Assembly: GCA_025618425.1 (NCBI GenBank)
Contig: CM046842.1
Span: forward strand, 36,516,951 to 36,580,950
DNA: 64,000 nt
Reading direction: 5' to 3'
DNA from: Heliocidaris tuberculata
Taxonomy: Eukaryota > Echinodermata > Echinoidea > Camarodonta > Echinometridae
The position numbers and the translations under genes are program-made. Below the pieces are notes generated by a model. The model saw only the letters and a list, made by a program, of their open reading frames with translations. It made no database searches and had not been told where the DNA came from. Below are positions 36,726-48,634 of the stretch, in pieces. Position 1 is the first letter of the stretch; the number at the start of each line of letters is the position of its first letter.

Positions 36726-37031
36726 CTGGTAGTTTGGGTGTGTCCTTGAGATGGTTCCGAGACAGCATAACAAGGTTGGCCTCTTCTAGAGCTTGTTTCA
36801 GCTTCAAATGTTGACAGGAGGGATCCACTGTCTGTCTCCAGTCAAACAGCATGTCACGTGTACCCTTACACGTTACCCGGTCGCCTTTGTTGTTAGTGTC
36901 TACGTATCTATTGATTGCTGCTGCTTGGAATCCTAGAGCTCGTCCTAAAGCCTCCATCTGCTCACCTGTCTCGATGTCTTCAGCTAGGTTAACAAGAAAA
37001 TCATCGGCAATACCTCCCCGTGTCGCCATTA
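36726..37031 (-). CDS. NLR gene, Death-domain exon (start codon at 37,029)
   Basis: This is the first coding exon. ATG at 37,029-37,027 follows an acceptor (CTCTCCTTAG|TA) with a long T/C tract, so a 5' untranslated exon must lie further right. The 101 residues (MATRGGIADDFLVNLAEDIE...) have the Death-fold pattern: LAEDIETGEQMEALGRALGF, the helix AAAINRYVD, then GTRDMLFDWRQ and LKLKQALEEANLVML. It ends CCAG|GTGGGT in phase 1, matching the NACHT exon. N-terminal Death domains are standard in sea-urchin NLRs and would recruit adaptors by homotypic contact. Upstream promoter elements were not identified. Confidence 0.9.
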
Positions 37032-38618
37032 CTAAGGAGAGAAAAAAAAGATTAATAAATATCAGTATAGCCTCTATATCGGATAATAATCACTAGCGGA
37101 TCCAGGGGGGGCCGAATCGGCCGCGGCCCCCCCTATTGGCGGCGAAAAAAAAAAGAAAAAAGAAGGGAAAAGAAAAAGAAGAAGAAGAAAGGAAGAAGGA
37201 AAGAAGGAGAAAAAGGGGAAAGAAAATAAAGAAAAAAAGATAAGGAGGAAAAGAAAGAAAGAAAGAGAAAGATAGAGAGAGAGAGGGGGGGGGGGAGAGA
37301 CATACGACCTGACGGTGACGGTAACAATGCAGGGGGGGGGCATTGACATTTGAGGGGTCAAGCACGTGCGAAACCCGGGCCGGTCCTGGCTTGTGGAAAA
37401 TTAAGTCGGAATGCAACCTATTTCCCCTAAAAATCTCAGCCTAAACGCAGTGTCTGAAATGCTTAGTGCAAATGCGCTGACGATAATGCCCCTCCAAAGA
37501 AATTTCGAGCCATTCCTGAAGAATTTATTTGAAAAGAGGGGGCCGGCCGTGACGGCAGCGTTGGATAAGGGAATGGGGGGGGGGGGGGGTAGGGTGTGCA
37601 CATGTTCAGTTGCGCTCCTCATTGGGGTGCACATTTGAGTCTAGCAAAAGTATGGGGATATGAAAAGCACTCGGCAATCGGCAGATCCGGGGGGGGGGGA
37701 GGAGGTTGTCATTCATGGGGCCTTCGGAAGCCGTTATTGAATAAAGGGGCCGGCCACACATAGATGTCAAGCTTTATTTTCTAAAAGGTTAGTGCTAAAT
37801 CACTCATGATAAGGCTGCCTGGCCCCTTCAAAGAGCGGCAGAATAAGGACATTTTGGGCGGTTGGGCCAGTCCCAAAAATTTGGAAGCCCTTTATTTGTT
37901 TGAGGGGGGAAAGCTCTACATCGGGAATTGATGGGAGTACGTACGGGTCTTAGAGTTAAGAAGTATATGGGTACGGGTCACATTGCGCGCGCACATTGAA
38001 ATTGTGAAATTGCGCGCATTCGTTGGTTATCGACAGGTTATCGATGATCTCTATAGCAGCTCTAACTCTAGCGCCTTCTCTATCTAGCTAGCGCTCTAGT
38101 ATACGGTAGCTCTCAGCTCGCGCATATTACGTCTATCTTCTGGAGATCACTTTTCGACGACGATCTGGGACAAGTGGAGAGAGCCTCTCTCTCAGAGAGA
38201 GGGATGCTTAACCTGAAGCCTTAACGATGCCGAAGTCAACATTGAAAATATCGATATCAAGCAATTGGCTCATGACGACGGTCTCCTGTGTTCTAAATTT
38301 TTTTGGGTTAAATATCAATTTTCAATATACTCACATTCAGAATTCAAATGTATATAAATGACTTGTATGTTCCAATGAATAAACAAACAAACAAAGTCAC
38401 CCGATGTTCGGGCAGCAGAGCGAACTGCCCGAATATCAGATGTAAATACCTTATCTCAAATATTTTGGTAATAATATTTCCTCTAAAGGCTGTAAAATTA
38501 AAGTGCCAAAAATTTGCTAGCTTGCTTCGCTCGCTCGCCAGATGTAGTTAGAATCCACAAATTGATCGGGCAAGTGAGTCAGTCCTCGCAGATATATACG
38601 TAACTTGTACAAGAGACA
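37032..38618. other. Repetitive sequence upstream of the Death exon
   Basis: This stretch holds G-rich element ends (GCGGATCCAGGGGGGG at 37,096; poly-G at 37,285, 37,573 and 37,688), a long GAAA/purine tract (37,145-37,300) and AT-rich DNA. No gene and no convincing 5' exon of the NLR gene can be placed. Confidence 0.5.
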
Positions 38619-39577
38619 CAGTGGCGGCACCAAGGGGGGGGCATAGGGGGGGGCATTTGCCCCCCCCCAGTCAGAAGCTTTGCCCCCCCAGTTGCCCCCC
38701 CCCCCAATAATTTTTCGGAGTGAACAAAAATAAAAGGGTGGAAAATGAAAAAGAAAAGAAAAGGAAAGAAAAAAGTGAAAAAGGAATGGAGAAAAGAAGG
38801 AAAAAGAAAGAAAACGGAAACTTGGAAAGCAGTGGCGGCATCAAGGTGGGGGGGCATGGGGCAAATTTGTTCGCTCAGCTCGTGTAAATATCCTCATATT
38901 TGGGTAGTTTTATAGCCAAATAATTTCTGTACATTTCCACTATAATAGTGTCAAAATTTTTGCTCGCTCGCTTCGCTCGCTCGCAATACAGGCCTATAAC
39001 TCCCACCACATAATCAGGCCGCGAGATGATCAAATGTCCTCATATTGGGGTAGTTTTATTGCCAAATAATCATTTCTGTACATTTTCACCACAAAAAGTT
39101 TCAAAATTTTTGCCCGTTCGCAATGTATAACTACCACCTTATTATCGGGCAGCAAGATGCTCAAATGTCCTCATATCTGGATAGCTTCATAGCCGAATAT
39201 AATTTCTGTACATTTTCACGACAAAAAGTGTTCGCAATAAATAACTACCACCTCATAATCGGGCAGCAAGATGCTCAAATATCCTCATGCATATTGGGGT
39301 AGTTTTATAGCCGAATATGTAATTTCTGTACATTTTTACTACGAAAAATGTCAAATTTTTTGCTCGCTCGCTTCGCTCGCTCGCTGTATATAACTAACAC
39401 CTCTTTTTAATCGGGCAGTTCAGCTAGATGCACAAAATGTCCTCATATCTGGGTAGGTTTATAGCCGAATATTCTGTACATTTTCACTACAAAAAGTGTC
39501 AATTTTTTTTTTTGCCCGCCCTTGCCCCCCATTTGCCCCCCCCCCCCCCCACTTTAAAAATCCTGGTGCCGCCACTG
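38619..39577. mobile_element. 959-bp hAT-type non-autonomous element with internal tandem repeats
   Basis: Termini CAGTGGCGGCACCAAGG and CCTGGTGCCGCCACTG are inverted repeats. Perfect 8-bp direct repeats AAGAGACA flank them at 38,611-38,618 and 39,578-39,585. The interior has a second left-end-like sequence at about 38,831. It also has about five diverged 110-130-base units with AAATGTCCTCATATTGGGGTAG, AATTTCTGTACATTTTCAC and, in some units, TGCTCGCTCGCTTCGCTCGC. No transposase frame is present. Confidence 0.88.
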
Positions 39578-39679
39578 AAGAGACACCTGTCACGTCGAGT
39601 TCGAAATTGAGCCCGCGCGCAGATACAAGTACGGTACTCCTGTGTAATGAGTTGATGTAATTGGTGATTGAACTTTGCA

Positions 39680-39735
39680 ATTTTCAAATTTCCGGCCCCC
39701 CCCCCCCTATTGGGAAATCCTGGATCCGCCCCTGA
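39680..39735. repeat. Orphan G/C-rich element end
   Basis: CCCCCCCCTATTGGG then AAATCCTGGATCCGCCCCTG resembles a terminal sequence of the CAGGGGCGGATCCAGG type. A mate and target duplication were not found nearby. Confidence 0.4.
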
Positions 39736-40421
39736 TAATAGTAGTATTTCAGCAAAGAATCATGAAACTGAAATTATATATGTATTTGCCTTTGCGCGTT
39801 TCAGGTAAGTATGTTTGAGAAATTATTTTGCCCGTTGCAGTAAAGGATGGTGGATGCTGACAATGTTAAATCAGGTTCCTCTCGTGCAGATGAGAAGAGT
39901 ACCTTTAAGATCGGATCGAAGTATATAGGTCATTCAAAAACTGTGTAGCCCTAGAGAAGGCTGAGTCTGTATAAAATGATGAGATGGTCAGAGGGCCAGT
40001 ATTCTGTGTTTAGTGATTGTTTCATTTTTTTTTTTTTAAGTTTAAAACTTTGGATAGAAAACAATTTAATTAATTTACTCATTTGCTGACTTCATATTTT
40101 AACGGAAATTCTGGATATAACTATTAGAAATGGTATTTGTTTTATTATATTTATTTTTTTTTTTTGATTTGTCTTATTTACCCAGGGTGGCCTAGTCAGT
40201 GGTTAAACACTGTTATTCTTTAGGGCCCTTCTTCTAGGGTTTGCTTCTTAAGGGTTGGTCATGGGTTACCGATGTACAAACAAACAACCAACAACAACCA
40301 AAATGAATAGCATCTAGAGGTGTAGTTTCGAATTACTGCTACTGAAAAGGTTAGACTGAGCCTTTTTTTTTTATTGGAACAAACCTCTCCATTCTGATTA
40401 GGGATCTTGAATTGTTCACAA

Positions 40422-40687
40422 CAGGGGCGACGCCAGGGTATTTTGATAGGAGGGGCAAGACGACCTAAAGATGACGTCATATTTTTTCTCCATTGAATAA
40501 CAGGGGTAATATAGAGTTATATGTTTAAGACCTCTCTTTTTAATACTCCTCTTTCTTCTTTCTTCCCTTTTCTTCCCTTTTCTTCCTCCTTTTCTTCTTT
40601 TTTCTTCTTTTTTTTCTTTTTTCACTACTTGAAAAATCATAGGGGGGGCGGTCGCCCCCTCTGTCCCCCCCTGTAGCGCCGCTCCTG
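40422..40687 (-). mobile_element. hAT-type MITE, copy 2 (8-bp TSD GTTCACAA)
   Basis: This 266-base element is the reverse complement of the one at 35,018-35,287, with only a few differences. It is flanked by perfect 8-bp direct repeats GTTCACAA at 40,414-40,421 and 40,688-40,695. The different target sites show independent insertion by a hAT-type transposase supplied in trans. Confidence 0.9.
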
Positions 40688-41189
40688 GTTCACAAATCAT
40701 TAAAACAAATGTTTTTGAGCCATCTGAGCAAGAGAAATTTCCTGTATTTATGCGTGATAGGCGTAAATATGGTAAAATGTGGATTAGAATAATGATTTAG
40801 TATGACATATATTTTTAAAATTCTTAAATTAAAAATATTGATAAGGCACGACATGGATGGGGTGGGGCAGAGGAAGTAGCTGATCCCCACTTGTTTCACG
40901 GGGCATACAATCTTTTAAAGTATAATTATTAACCCGAAACGTGAGCTGATATCGGTGAAATGTTATATATTTAGAATTCTATTTGATAACCAATTGAGCC
41001 TTTATAGATTTAGATTGTTCATTAGTCTCCTGAAGTGCATGTTGACGTGCAAATCCGCACGATTGCTAATTGTAATCATATTTATCGAAGTTACGCTTTG
41101 ATTATATATCTCAGGCCTAAAGGTTGTATCAGTCGCTTTAGTCGCTTTACCTCCCCCAAACTTATACGTAACTGTACAAATGAGGGAGT

Positions 41190-41620
41190 GAAGCGACCGA
41201 GCACTGGATGTTTGTTCTTTTATTCTCCTGTATTCTCCTCTTTTCCCCTTTTTTTTTTCTGCTCTCTTACTCTGTCTTTTTGTACGCCTTTTCATTTTCT
41301 GTTCGTTCTTCTGTTGTTTCTACACCATCTTCTGTCTTTCATGCACCCTTCCATCGCCCCCCTTTTTCCTCTGCCCCCCTCTTTCTCTCTCTCTGTATCT
41401 CTCTCTTTCACACATACACACACACACACACCTTCTACTCCCTCTTTTTATTTATTTTTTATTTTTATTTTTTTTTTGGGGGGGGGTCGCATACTCCTCC
41501 CTCTTTATTCTCTTAACCTGCTGTCGAAATGATAACTATCTTGGTGACTCTCTCTCTTTCCCCGACTCTCTCTATATACATACGTGTCTATGTGCATGAT
41601 GTGTGTGATAGAGAGTGAGG

Positions 41621-41664
<44 letters not shown>

Positions 41665-41665
41665 C
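41190..41665. repeat. Pyrimidine-rich tract and (GA)n microsatellite
   Basis: A CT/T-rich stretch (41,215-41,470, with an ACACAC run at about 41,413) is followed by a GA repeat at about 41,612-41,663. The frames across it are low-complexity and not credible as genes. Confidence 0.6.
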
Positions 41666-42155
41666 TGAACAGCCTATTTGTAAATTTGGATTTTCTTATT
41701 TTGAGCCATAAAAATGGTAGTCACATGAAAATAATTTCTTTTGATTAATGTAATTTATTGCTTCAAAATTACGAAAAATTAAGATTTGGTTTTATATATC
41801 ATACTTTATTCATATAACCAGAATATGCCCTTCATACTTGCGTCCACAAATATATCTGCAAATAGCCTTTTTTTTTTTTCTTCAAAATCTCGATTTTTGC
41901 CGTATTTACTTATTTGTATATTTATATAACGGTTTGGTTATCTATAATGATAATCACTTATTCATTGTTTGTTTGTTAGAGAGAGAGATGAGGAATGGCT
42001 AAAAAGGTCATGAAATAATGTGTGTTCTGTAGGTTTAACTGATAAGTAAATCATAAATGCCCCATAATGCACCCCGATACACAAATCATTTTCTCTTATC
42101 TATGGGTTTGCCAAATTTTACAAGATATTGTTTCGGAAGACAAAAGTGATTATCG

Positions 42156-42188
<33 letters not shown>

Positions 42189-42733
42189 CCGCGGGAAGTC
42201 TTGCTCATCATATCAAGATTTCTGTCTCAATAATCAGATGACTATTCCGCGCGTTTCGAGGATCGTCCAGGGGATCGACAGAGCAGCACAATCGCCTTGA
42301 TTAAAGGATACCCCCCGCCCTCGTCCAACCCCACTATCTGTATCCGTGACCTCTGTTTTCCTGAATTGGGCTGTGAACGTGCAAACAAATGCTAATCTTA
42401 TTTATCTTACTTTATTAATCATCTATCATGGGCGTAATTAATGTTAACTTCTGCTTTACAGGTTTTGGAGTGTTTACTGATATCTGCCTTATCTTTTGAA
42501 GTAGAATTATTGCGTGAGAAAGCATCAACCGATATAGGTGAAATGTTATTCTTCTTTTTCTTTATTCTTTTTTCAAGAGCAATTAAAGATGTATCAATTT
42601 AGAGCAATCAGTATACCGGTTAAAATGGTTGAGGGAACTTTGTCAAATTCTTTAATTCAATAGAAATAACGCAAGCACTAGAAGACCGCCATGCTTGGGC
42701 AAGTAATGCACATGTGCAAATCATCTCTACCTA

Positions 42734-43001
42734 AAGCCCACCGCACACTTCACGACCGACTGCTATCCGATTTTGGAAATAAATCGCAATAGCATTTGAT
42801 ATGGGTATTTGAGGACTGCTCTGAGGTCACTACGACTCGGAGCCGATTAGCCCCTCGCAAATGGCGGTATTTTTGGTTTTAATATGATTATTTCGATCCT
42901 TAATCAATAACAATTTACATGTTCAAATGTTTATACCAGATGCTATTTCATTTTCTTCCCAAACTGGATCGCAGACCGATCGTAAAGTTTGCGGTGGGCT
43001 T
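42734..43001. mobile_element. MITE with AAGCCCACCGCACACTTCAC ends
   Basis: The left end AAGCCCACCGCACACTTCAC and the complement of the right end (AAGCCCACCGCAAACTTTAC) match closely. They are related to the GGCCACCGCACACTACACGA ends of the element at 50,979-51,183. Length is 268 bases; no coding capacity. Confidence 0.7.
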
Positions 43002-43700
43002 ATAAACAGACCTGTTAAGGAAAAGAGCGCGGAATTTGTAAAAAAAAAAAAAAAAAAAACAAATCACAGACAAGCATCAATCTTTTGGTGGGGGTGCAAT
43101 AAGCCAGTTCGTAGATACAATCTGAGCACGAGCAGATAAAGGTCATCTGTGGCAAATGCTAAAACCCACTGACACGAATACTTGATATGCGCTCATGAAT
43201 GTCATGCAATAATAATATTCATTTAGGCCTCAATAGTACATTCCATGATATCCAGGTGGAAGTTTTGTTTTTTTAAAGAAGGAAACAAAAGTTATTCATG
43301 AGGCACCTCTATCACTCCCAGGGTGATTTTTCTAAAGTGCACTAAAAGGGGACCCCCCCCCCCCCCCCCCCATGTTTAAATATATCTGTGGATATTTGGG
43401 ATCATTTGGGACATGTGCTAACTACGAACTGGTCTACTGTAAATATTTTCCTTAGGGTCGTCTTCAAACAAAAACAAAAAAGACAAAAAGAGACAAAACA
43501 ATGCCCCTTCATTTAGCCCCACCAAGGTGGGGCTAAATGTCGAAAGATGGGGATAAGCGCTCTGGCTAGGGAGATAGTATGGGACTAAAACTGCCAATGA
43601 GAACAGCAAAAATTATAGTCCGGGGTTAAAAAAATCAAGTGTAAAAAGCCTATAAGATGCTTCTGCTTTCACTCAAATCAAATCAAATCAAATCAAATAA

Positions 43701-43721
43701 AGGTTGGATTTCCCTTTAAGT
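43701..43721. mobile_element. End fragment of the 51,188-type TTAA MITE
   Basis: AAGGTTGGATTTCCCTTTAA equals the right end plus TTAA target of the element at 51,188-51,771. It directly follows an AAATC pentamer repeat. Only about 20 bases are preserved. Confidence 0.5.
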
Positions 43722-43872
43722 CCCGTTGCACATCCTCACGTAAAACGAGGACAGACTAGTATGATTTTTCTAAATGAACAGTGCTGATAATGCTTTTAGT
43801 AATTGATTAATTACCTTCACAGGCTCCATTGGTGTAGGTAATAGCGCAATTAAAATGATGCGTGTGTTAAGA

Positions 43873-44015
43873 GGCCTGTTGCACAAAACTTGCGTTTGAA
43901 CACAACTCGGGAAAATCAAACGCAACTTTATTTTCAGCCAATCAGAAGTGCGCATTTGGGACTTGCGTTTGATTTTTAGGAGTTGCGATTAAAAGCAAGT
44001 TTTGTGCAACGGGCC
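43873..44015. mobile_element. MITE with GGCCTGTTGCACAAAACTTG ends
   Basis: GGCCTGTTGCACAAAACTTG at the left is matched by the complement GGCCCGTTGCACAAAACTTG at the right. A central pair of TTGCGTTTGA/TCAAACGCAA words adds further self-complementarity. The element is 143 bases, and no clean target duplication was recognised. Confidence 0.65.
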
Positions 44016-44129
44016 CCAGAAGACCTTATGATAAAACAGGGATCGTACACAGGGGGATTTATTGTTGTTGTTTGTATTTGTTTCTGTTTTTGTTTTGTTT
44101 GTTTTTGTTGTTGTTTTTTTTTGGGGGGT

Positions 44130-44600
44130 GGTCATAAGTGAAATGCTTTCAATTATTTGGACGCAATACTGCACTATGTGTAACAGGGGTGGGTGCAGGG
44201 AGGGTGAGTTTCCCCTTCCCGCGCAAAGCGCCAAAGCTTTGACTTTTTAGCAAATCTGAGAAAGATATACCAGCTCGTAGCAAAAAAAAATCTTTTTGGG
44301 CGGAAAGTTATAGTTCGAAGCCCTGACTGCTTTTCAATTATTTGGACGCAATATTGCACTGTATATAACAAGGGGTGGGTGCAGGGGAAGGGGGAGGGGA
44401 GATATTTCCCCCTTCCCGCTCGAAGCGCGAAAACTTTGACGTTTTAGTAAATTTTGAGAGAAAGATAACGGCTCGTAGCGCCTTTTTAAAGTTTTTTTTC
44501 TCTCACTTCCCCCGCTTCTTCGCTCTCGCTTTTTTTTTTTAAGGGGCTGAATAGGGGGGGGGTGGCCCCCTTGTGCATTCCCTGTCTACGTCTATGGATA
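44130..44600. repeat. Second copy of the 35,881-type hAT-like interior
   Basis: GGACGCAATACTGCACT, GGGGTGGGTGCAGGG, CTTCCCGC and GATAACGGCTCGTAGCGCC follow the same order as 35,940-36,200. Here the block is present twice in tandem (about 44,147-44,310 and 44,335-44,490). Confidence 0.6.
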
Positions 44601-45742
44601 GGCTGATAGAAGTGTAGTGTAGTGTATTGTAAGTAGATTCTAGGAGAAGAAAACAAAACATATTTCCCTGTCTTTAAAAGATCCTATTTACCGGTGAAAA
44701 GATCCCAAGATCTTCGGGTGAAAGAATGTATTCTAAATCATGTAAATGTTACTATCAGTCAACACATATACTTTATCACTATCCACCACAAAAACAGGAA
44801 ACATACAAATAAACATAAACAAAACAAAACAAAACAAAAAATAAATTCAAAGATCATGTTCTGGGTTGCAAGGACATACATCTATAATCATTAAAATTTA
44901 CCACAAAAATGGCATGAGGTACAAAAACTCAGTGGAATTATCTTTTCTGTTTCCTTTATCTTGTGGGGATTGTTCTTTGTCTTAAATCCCCCTACACTAT
45001 TGTGTGAGTCCAAGGAGAGCAGGGACGTCGATTATGGGGTGGTAGGGGGGTAGTTGCCCCTCCAAAGAAAATATTAGAAGGGCAAACATATCGTTTTGCC
45101 CGCCCCCTCCCCCATAAATCCGGAGGTGTAATGAAATAAGGACAAATGAAACCTTCCAAACATTGAAATACAAAAGCTATTACATGATCAGACTTCTATT
45201 TCGCCGCTCGCTCAGCGCAAATTCTCTAATTTTCCCTACTTCATGTAACCGTGGAGAAGCTGGTAAGTCAGAGGCATTAACAAAATAAGGAAGGGTACTA
45301 ATAGGCTGTCTTGCTCTCCCTCCTACCCCCCCCCCCCCCCCACATCCGAATAACGGATCGAGGCCCCTGGGCCGGGGGACTCCTGATATTTTATTTCTTA
45401 ATACACCCGTAACGCGAATTGCTGAGTGCTTTGTGACTCAAAACAAAGACCCCATATAAAATAGTTCTTACATAGACAAAGTATTTGTAATATATTACTT
45501 CAATTCTAATATGGGAAGAACTTGATTCCTAAAGGGCATATCATTCAATTTTTATTTGTAAAGAACGTGAGTCTAAAAGATGAGAAAACATCTTCTTAAA
45601 AGATATCGATTAAAACAAATGTGAGTTTTCCGAACGTGGAATGAAACGCTCTCCACAGTGCTTACCAAAAAGTTTCACACTCTGAAAATATTTCCCATAA
45701 TCATAATTTCACAATATCGATATGTTTTTTTCTTATACAATT

Positions 45743-45929
45743 AACATGATAAAAACTACTTTCGAAAAATAAACTCAAGACAATTTCAATAGCCCTGTCT
45801 ATCACCTTTAGAAATGTGCGAACATTACAATGGCGTATTACGTAATCCGAACAAGATTTCTATGGACAGTACAATAGGCCTTTGAAATTGAACTTGAGTT
45901 TATTTTTCGAAAGTAGTTTTTATCGTGTT
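45743..45929 (-). mobile_element. MITE with AACACGATAAAAACTACTTT ends, copy 2
   Basis: This 187-base element is the reverse complement of the one at 28,978-29,166, with conserved termini (one change, AACATGAT, at the left) and interior. No clear target duplication is seen. Confidence 0.75.
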
Positions 45930-46069
45930 CATCGGATGCCACTATGAGCATTGACAATACTTTATGCTTGAGTGAGTACAGGCTACTTTTGTAATTGGTG
46001 TGCGCAAAAATGCTTGAAAGTCTTGAATTTGATCAAAGTGAGTATCAAGCAGTAACTGCATGTTCTCTG

Positions 46070-46566
46070 TTAAAGGGGGTACCCAATGCTGAAACAATGT
46101 TAGTTCATTTAAAAGATCATGATTTTATTAGCAGAAAATCATCTGCCTTAAGTTTTTTTAAAATTCGTGTTGCCAGAAAAATCCCCGAAATATGGTAAGA
46201 CTTCAGGATATTTTGGCCCCTCAGCTGTGTCCCAATTTCAGCTTGGTAACCACAATGACGTCAAAGTGGTTACCCAGGTTCGCGTATTGCAGATGTGTTG
46301 CGCGCTAGACTATACAAAATGCATTACACCTTGCGCGCATTTTGCTATAATTGCGCGACAAGGTAACCACTTTGACGTCATTGTGGTTACCTAGCTGAAA
46401 TTGGGACACAGCTGAGGGGCCAAAATATCCTGAAATCTTACCATATTTCGGGGATTTTCTGGCAACACGAATTTAAAAAAAAATTTAAGGCAGATGATTT
46501 TCTTCTAATAAAATCATGATCTTTTAAATGAACTAACATTGTTTCAGCATTGGGTACCCCCTGTAA
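46070..46566. mobile_element. 497-bp near-perfect palindrome (foldback element)
   Basis: Arms of about 205 bases, starting TTAAAGGGGGTACCCAATGC at the left and its near complement at the right, enclose a spacer of about 80 bases. Differences between the arms are few (for example a longer A-run in the right arm). Inside each arm lies the smaller palindrome GGTAACCACAATGACGTCAA with its reverse. It would form a very stable cruciform or hairpin. The ends TTAAAGGG resemble TTAA-type elements, but the right flank reads TGTAAG, so the target duplication is unproven. Confidence 0.8.
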
Positions 46567-47889
46567 GTATCAATTGTATAATTTGAAATATCATTCGATC
46601 CTTAACCCTATACTTAGTAGTGCACACCCATTTTAGTATAACCAGAAATTGATGAAGGGGAGGGGCGGAATGCTCCCAATATAGGGGTTAAATGTATCTG
46701 GGCAGCTCCGTTCTTGTACAAGCATCGTGAACATAGCAAATTGTACTGATATTTTTTTTTCCCTGGACCTTCAAGAAGAAGCTAAACCAGCTTCACTAAA
46801 TACCGCCATCGCCATCGCAGGTGGTGTCTTTCCAATACAAATCATCTGCATCAGTACCCATTTTTGCCTGAAGATTGTTGGATAGATCGAATGCAATAAC
46901 GAGACGTGTACCCTAACATTTATATGTTTTCTTCTTCAAATTTCTTATTCCTCTAAAAAAAGTTACAAGACCCCATAAACAATGTCTTGTATGACGAATA
47001 AGATTGAAAAGAGAAACACATATTTTGATTAAAATTATGTTTTAACATTTATTCAATTAAAAATAATACATGTAAAAGATATCATCATGCAGTACAATGC
47101 ATCCTTTTTACATGCTCGGACTGTAACGTATCCTTAACTGTTTGGAAGAGATGGGGCAAAGAAAGGAACCAAATTAAATGTTCAAAACCAGATTTGTTGT
47201 TCTCATCCTTCTTGAAAATGAAACATTTTACTTCCACCTTCCTGTAATGAATTGAAATTTGCAATTTTCAAGTAATGGAGAGATCTTATTTTGCTTAATG
47301 CTTAATACCAGTTTATTTTTTGTTCATGTATCTCAATGGACATGCTTTGCCAATTTCAACATTATATTTATCGACACAAAAATGTAAACTTGTTTTCTTT
47401 TCTTTCTGTGATTTAATGATACAAAGTTAGTGTTCCGTCGTGCACATCCCCTAATGTAGGCCTTACTTATTAATGGACAAACCTATTGTATTATGCATGT
47501 ATATCATCATTCATTGATACATTAATGTCTAAAATGACGTATATTGACACAGTAAAAACTTGGTTTACATGGTGTTTTTCTGGTAATATATTTCACAACT
47601 CATGCAAGATATTATGTTTTTCAAGCACATTGCGTATCAAAAAGTACACCACAATTCTGTAACTTTACATAAACATTTCAGATCGTTTGTGACCTAGAAA
47701 TCTAGCCTGTGCTAAAGAGTAAGCCATTTTATCTGACGATATCTCAAACACAATGGATTATCGAACATCAGGGTTTTCAAAAAAGTATCTTTTTTAAACC
47801 ACGTTTCTTTGAGGTGTTGCAAATTATGTGAGTCAAGACAATATGTCTGTGTTGCATACGTCTAAAATCATTTACAAATTAATTGCAAA

Positions 47890-48047
47890 TCTCTCTCTCT
47901 CTCTCTCTCTCTCTCGTTCTGTATATAAAAAATAATACTCACTTTTAAATGGTTGTGATCCAACGATTGAGTATCTTGAATCTTGGATGGCTGTCCTGTT
48001 AAAGTATTCCTCAAGGGAATGGAAACTGAAGGTGTGGTTATGGGTTA

Positions 48048-48094
<47 letters not shown>

Positions 48095-48223
48095 CTGTAT
48101 ATAAAAAATAATACTCACTTTTAAATGGTTGTGATCCAACGATTGAGTATCTTGAATCTTGGATGGCTGTCCTGTTAAAGTATTCCTCAAGGGAATGGAA
48201 ACTGAAGATGTGGTTATGGGTTA

Positions 48224-48270
<47 letters not shown>

Positions 48271-48399
48271 CTGTATATACAAAATAATACTCACTTTTAA
48301 ATGGTTGTGATCCAACGATTGAGTATCTTGAATCTTGGATGGCTGTCCTGTTAAAGTATTCCTCAAGGGAATGGAAACTGAAGATGTGGTTATGGGTTA

Positions 48400-48452
<53 letters not shown>

Positions 48453-48581
48453 CTGTATATACAAAATAATACTCACTTTTAAATGGTTGTGATCCAACGA
48501 TTGAGTATCTTGAATCTTGGATGGCTGTCCTGTTAAAGTATTCCTCAAGGGAATGGAAACTGAAGGTGTGGTTATGGGTTA

Positions 48582-48634
<53 letters not shown>

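Noticed and set aside
41035..41532. 165-codon serine/phenylalanine-rich frame
   Set aside because: It is produced by a pyrimidine tract followed by ACAC and T-runs; there is no domain.
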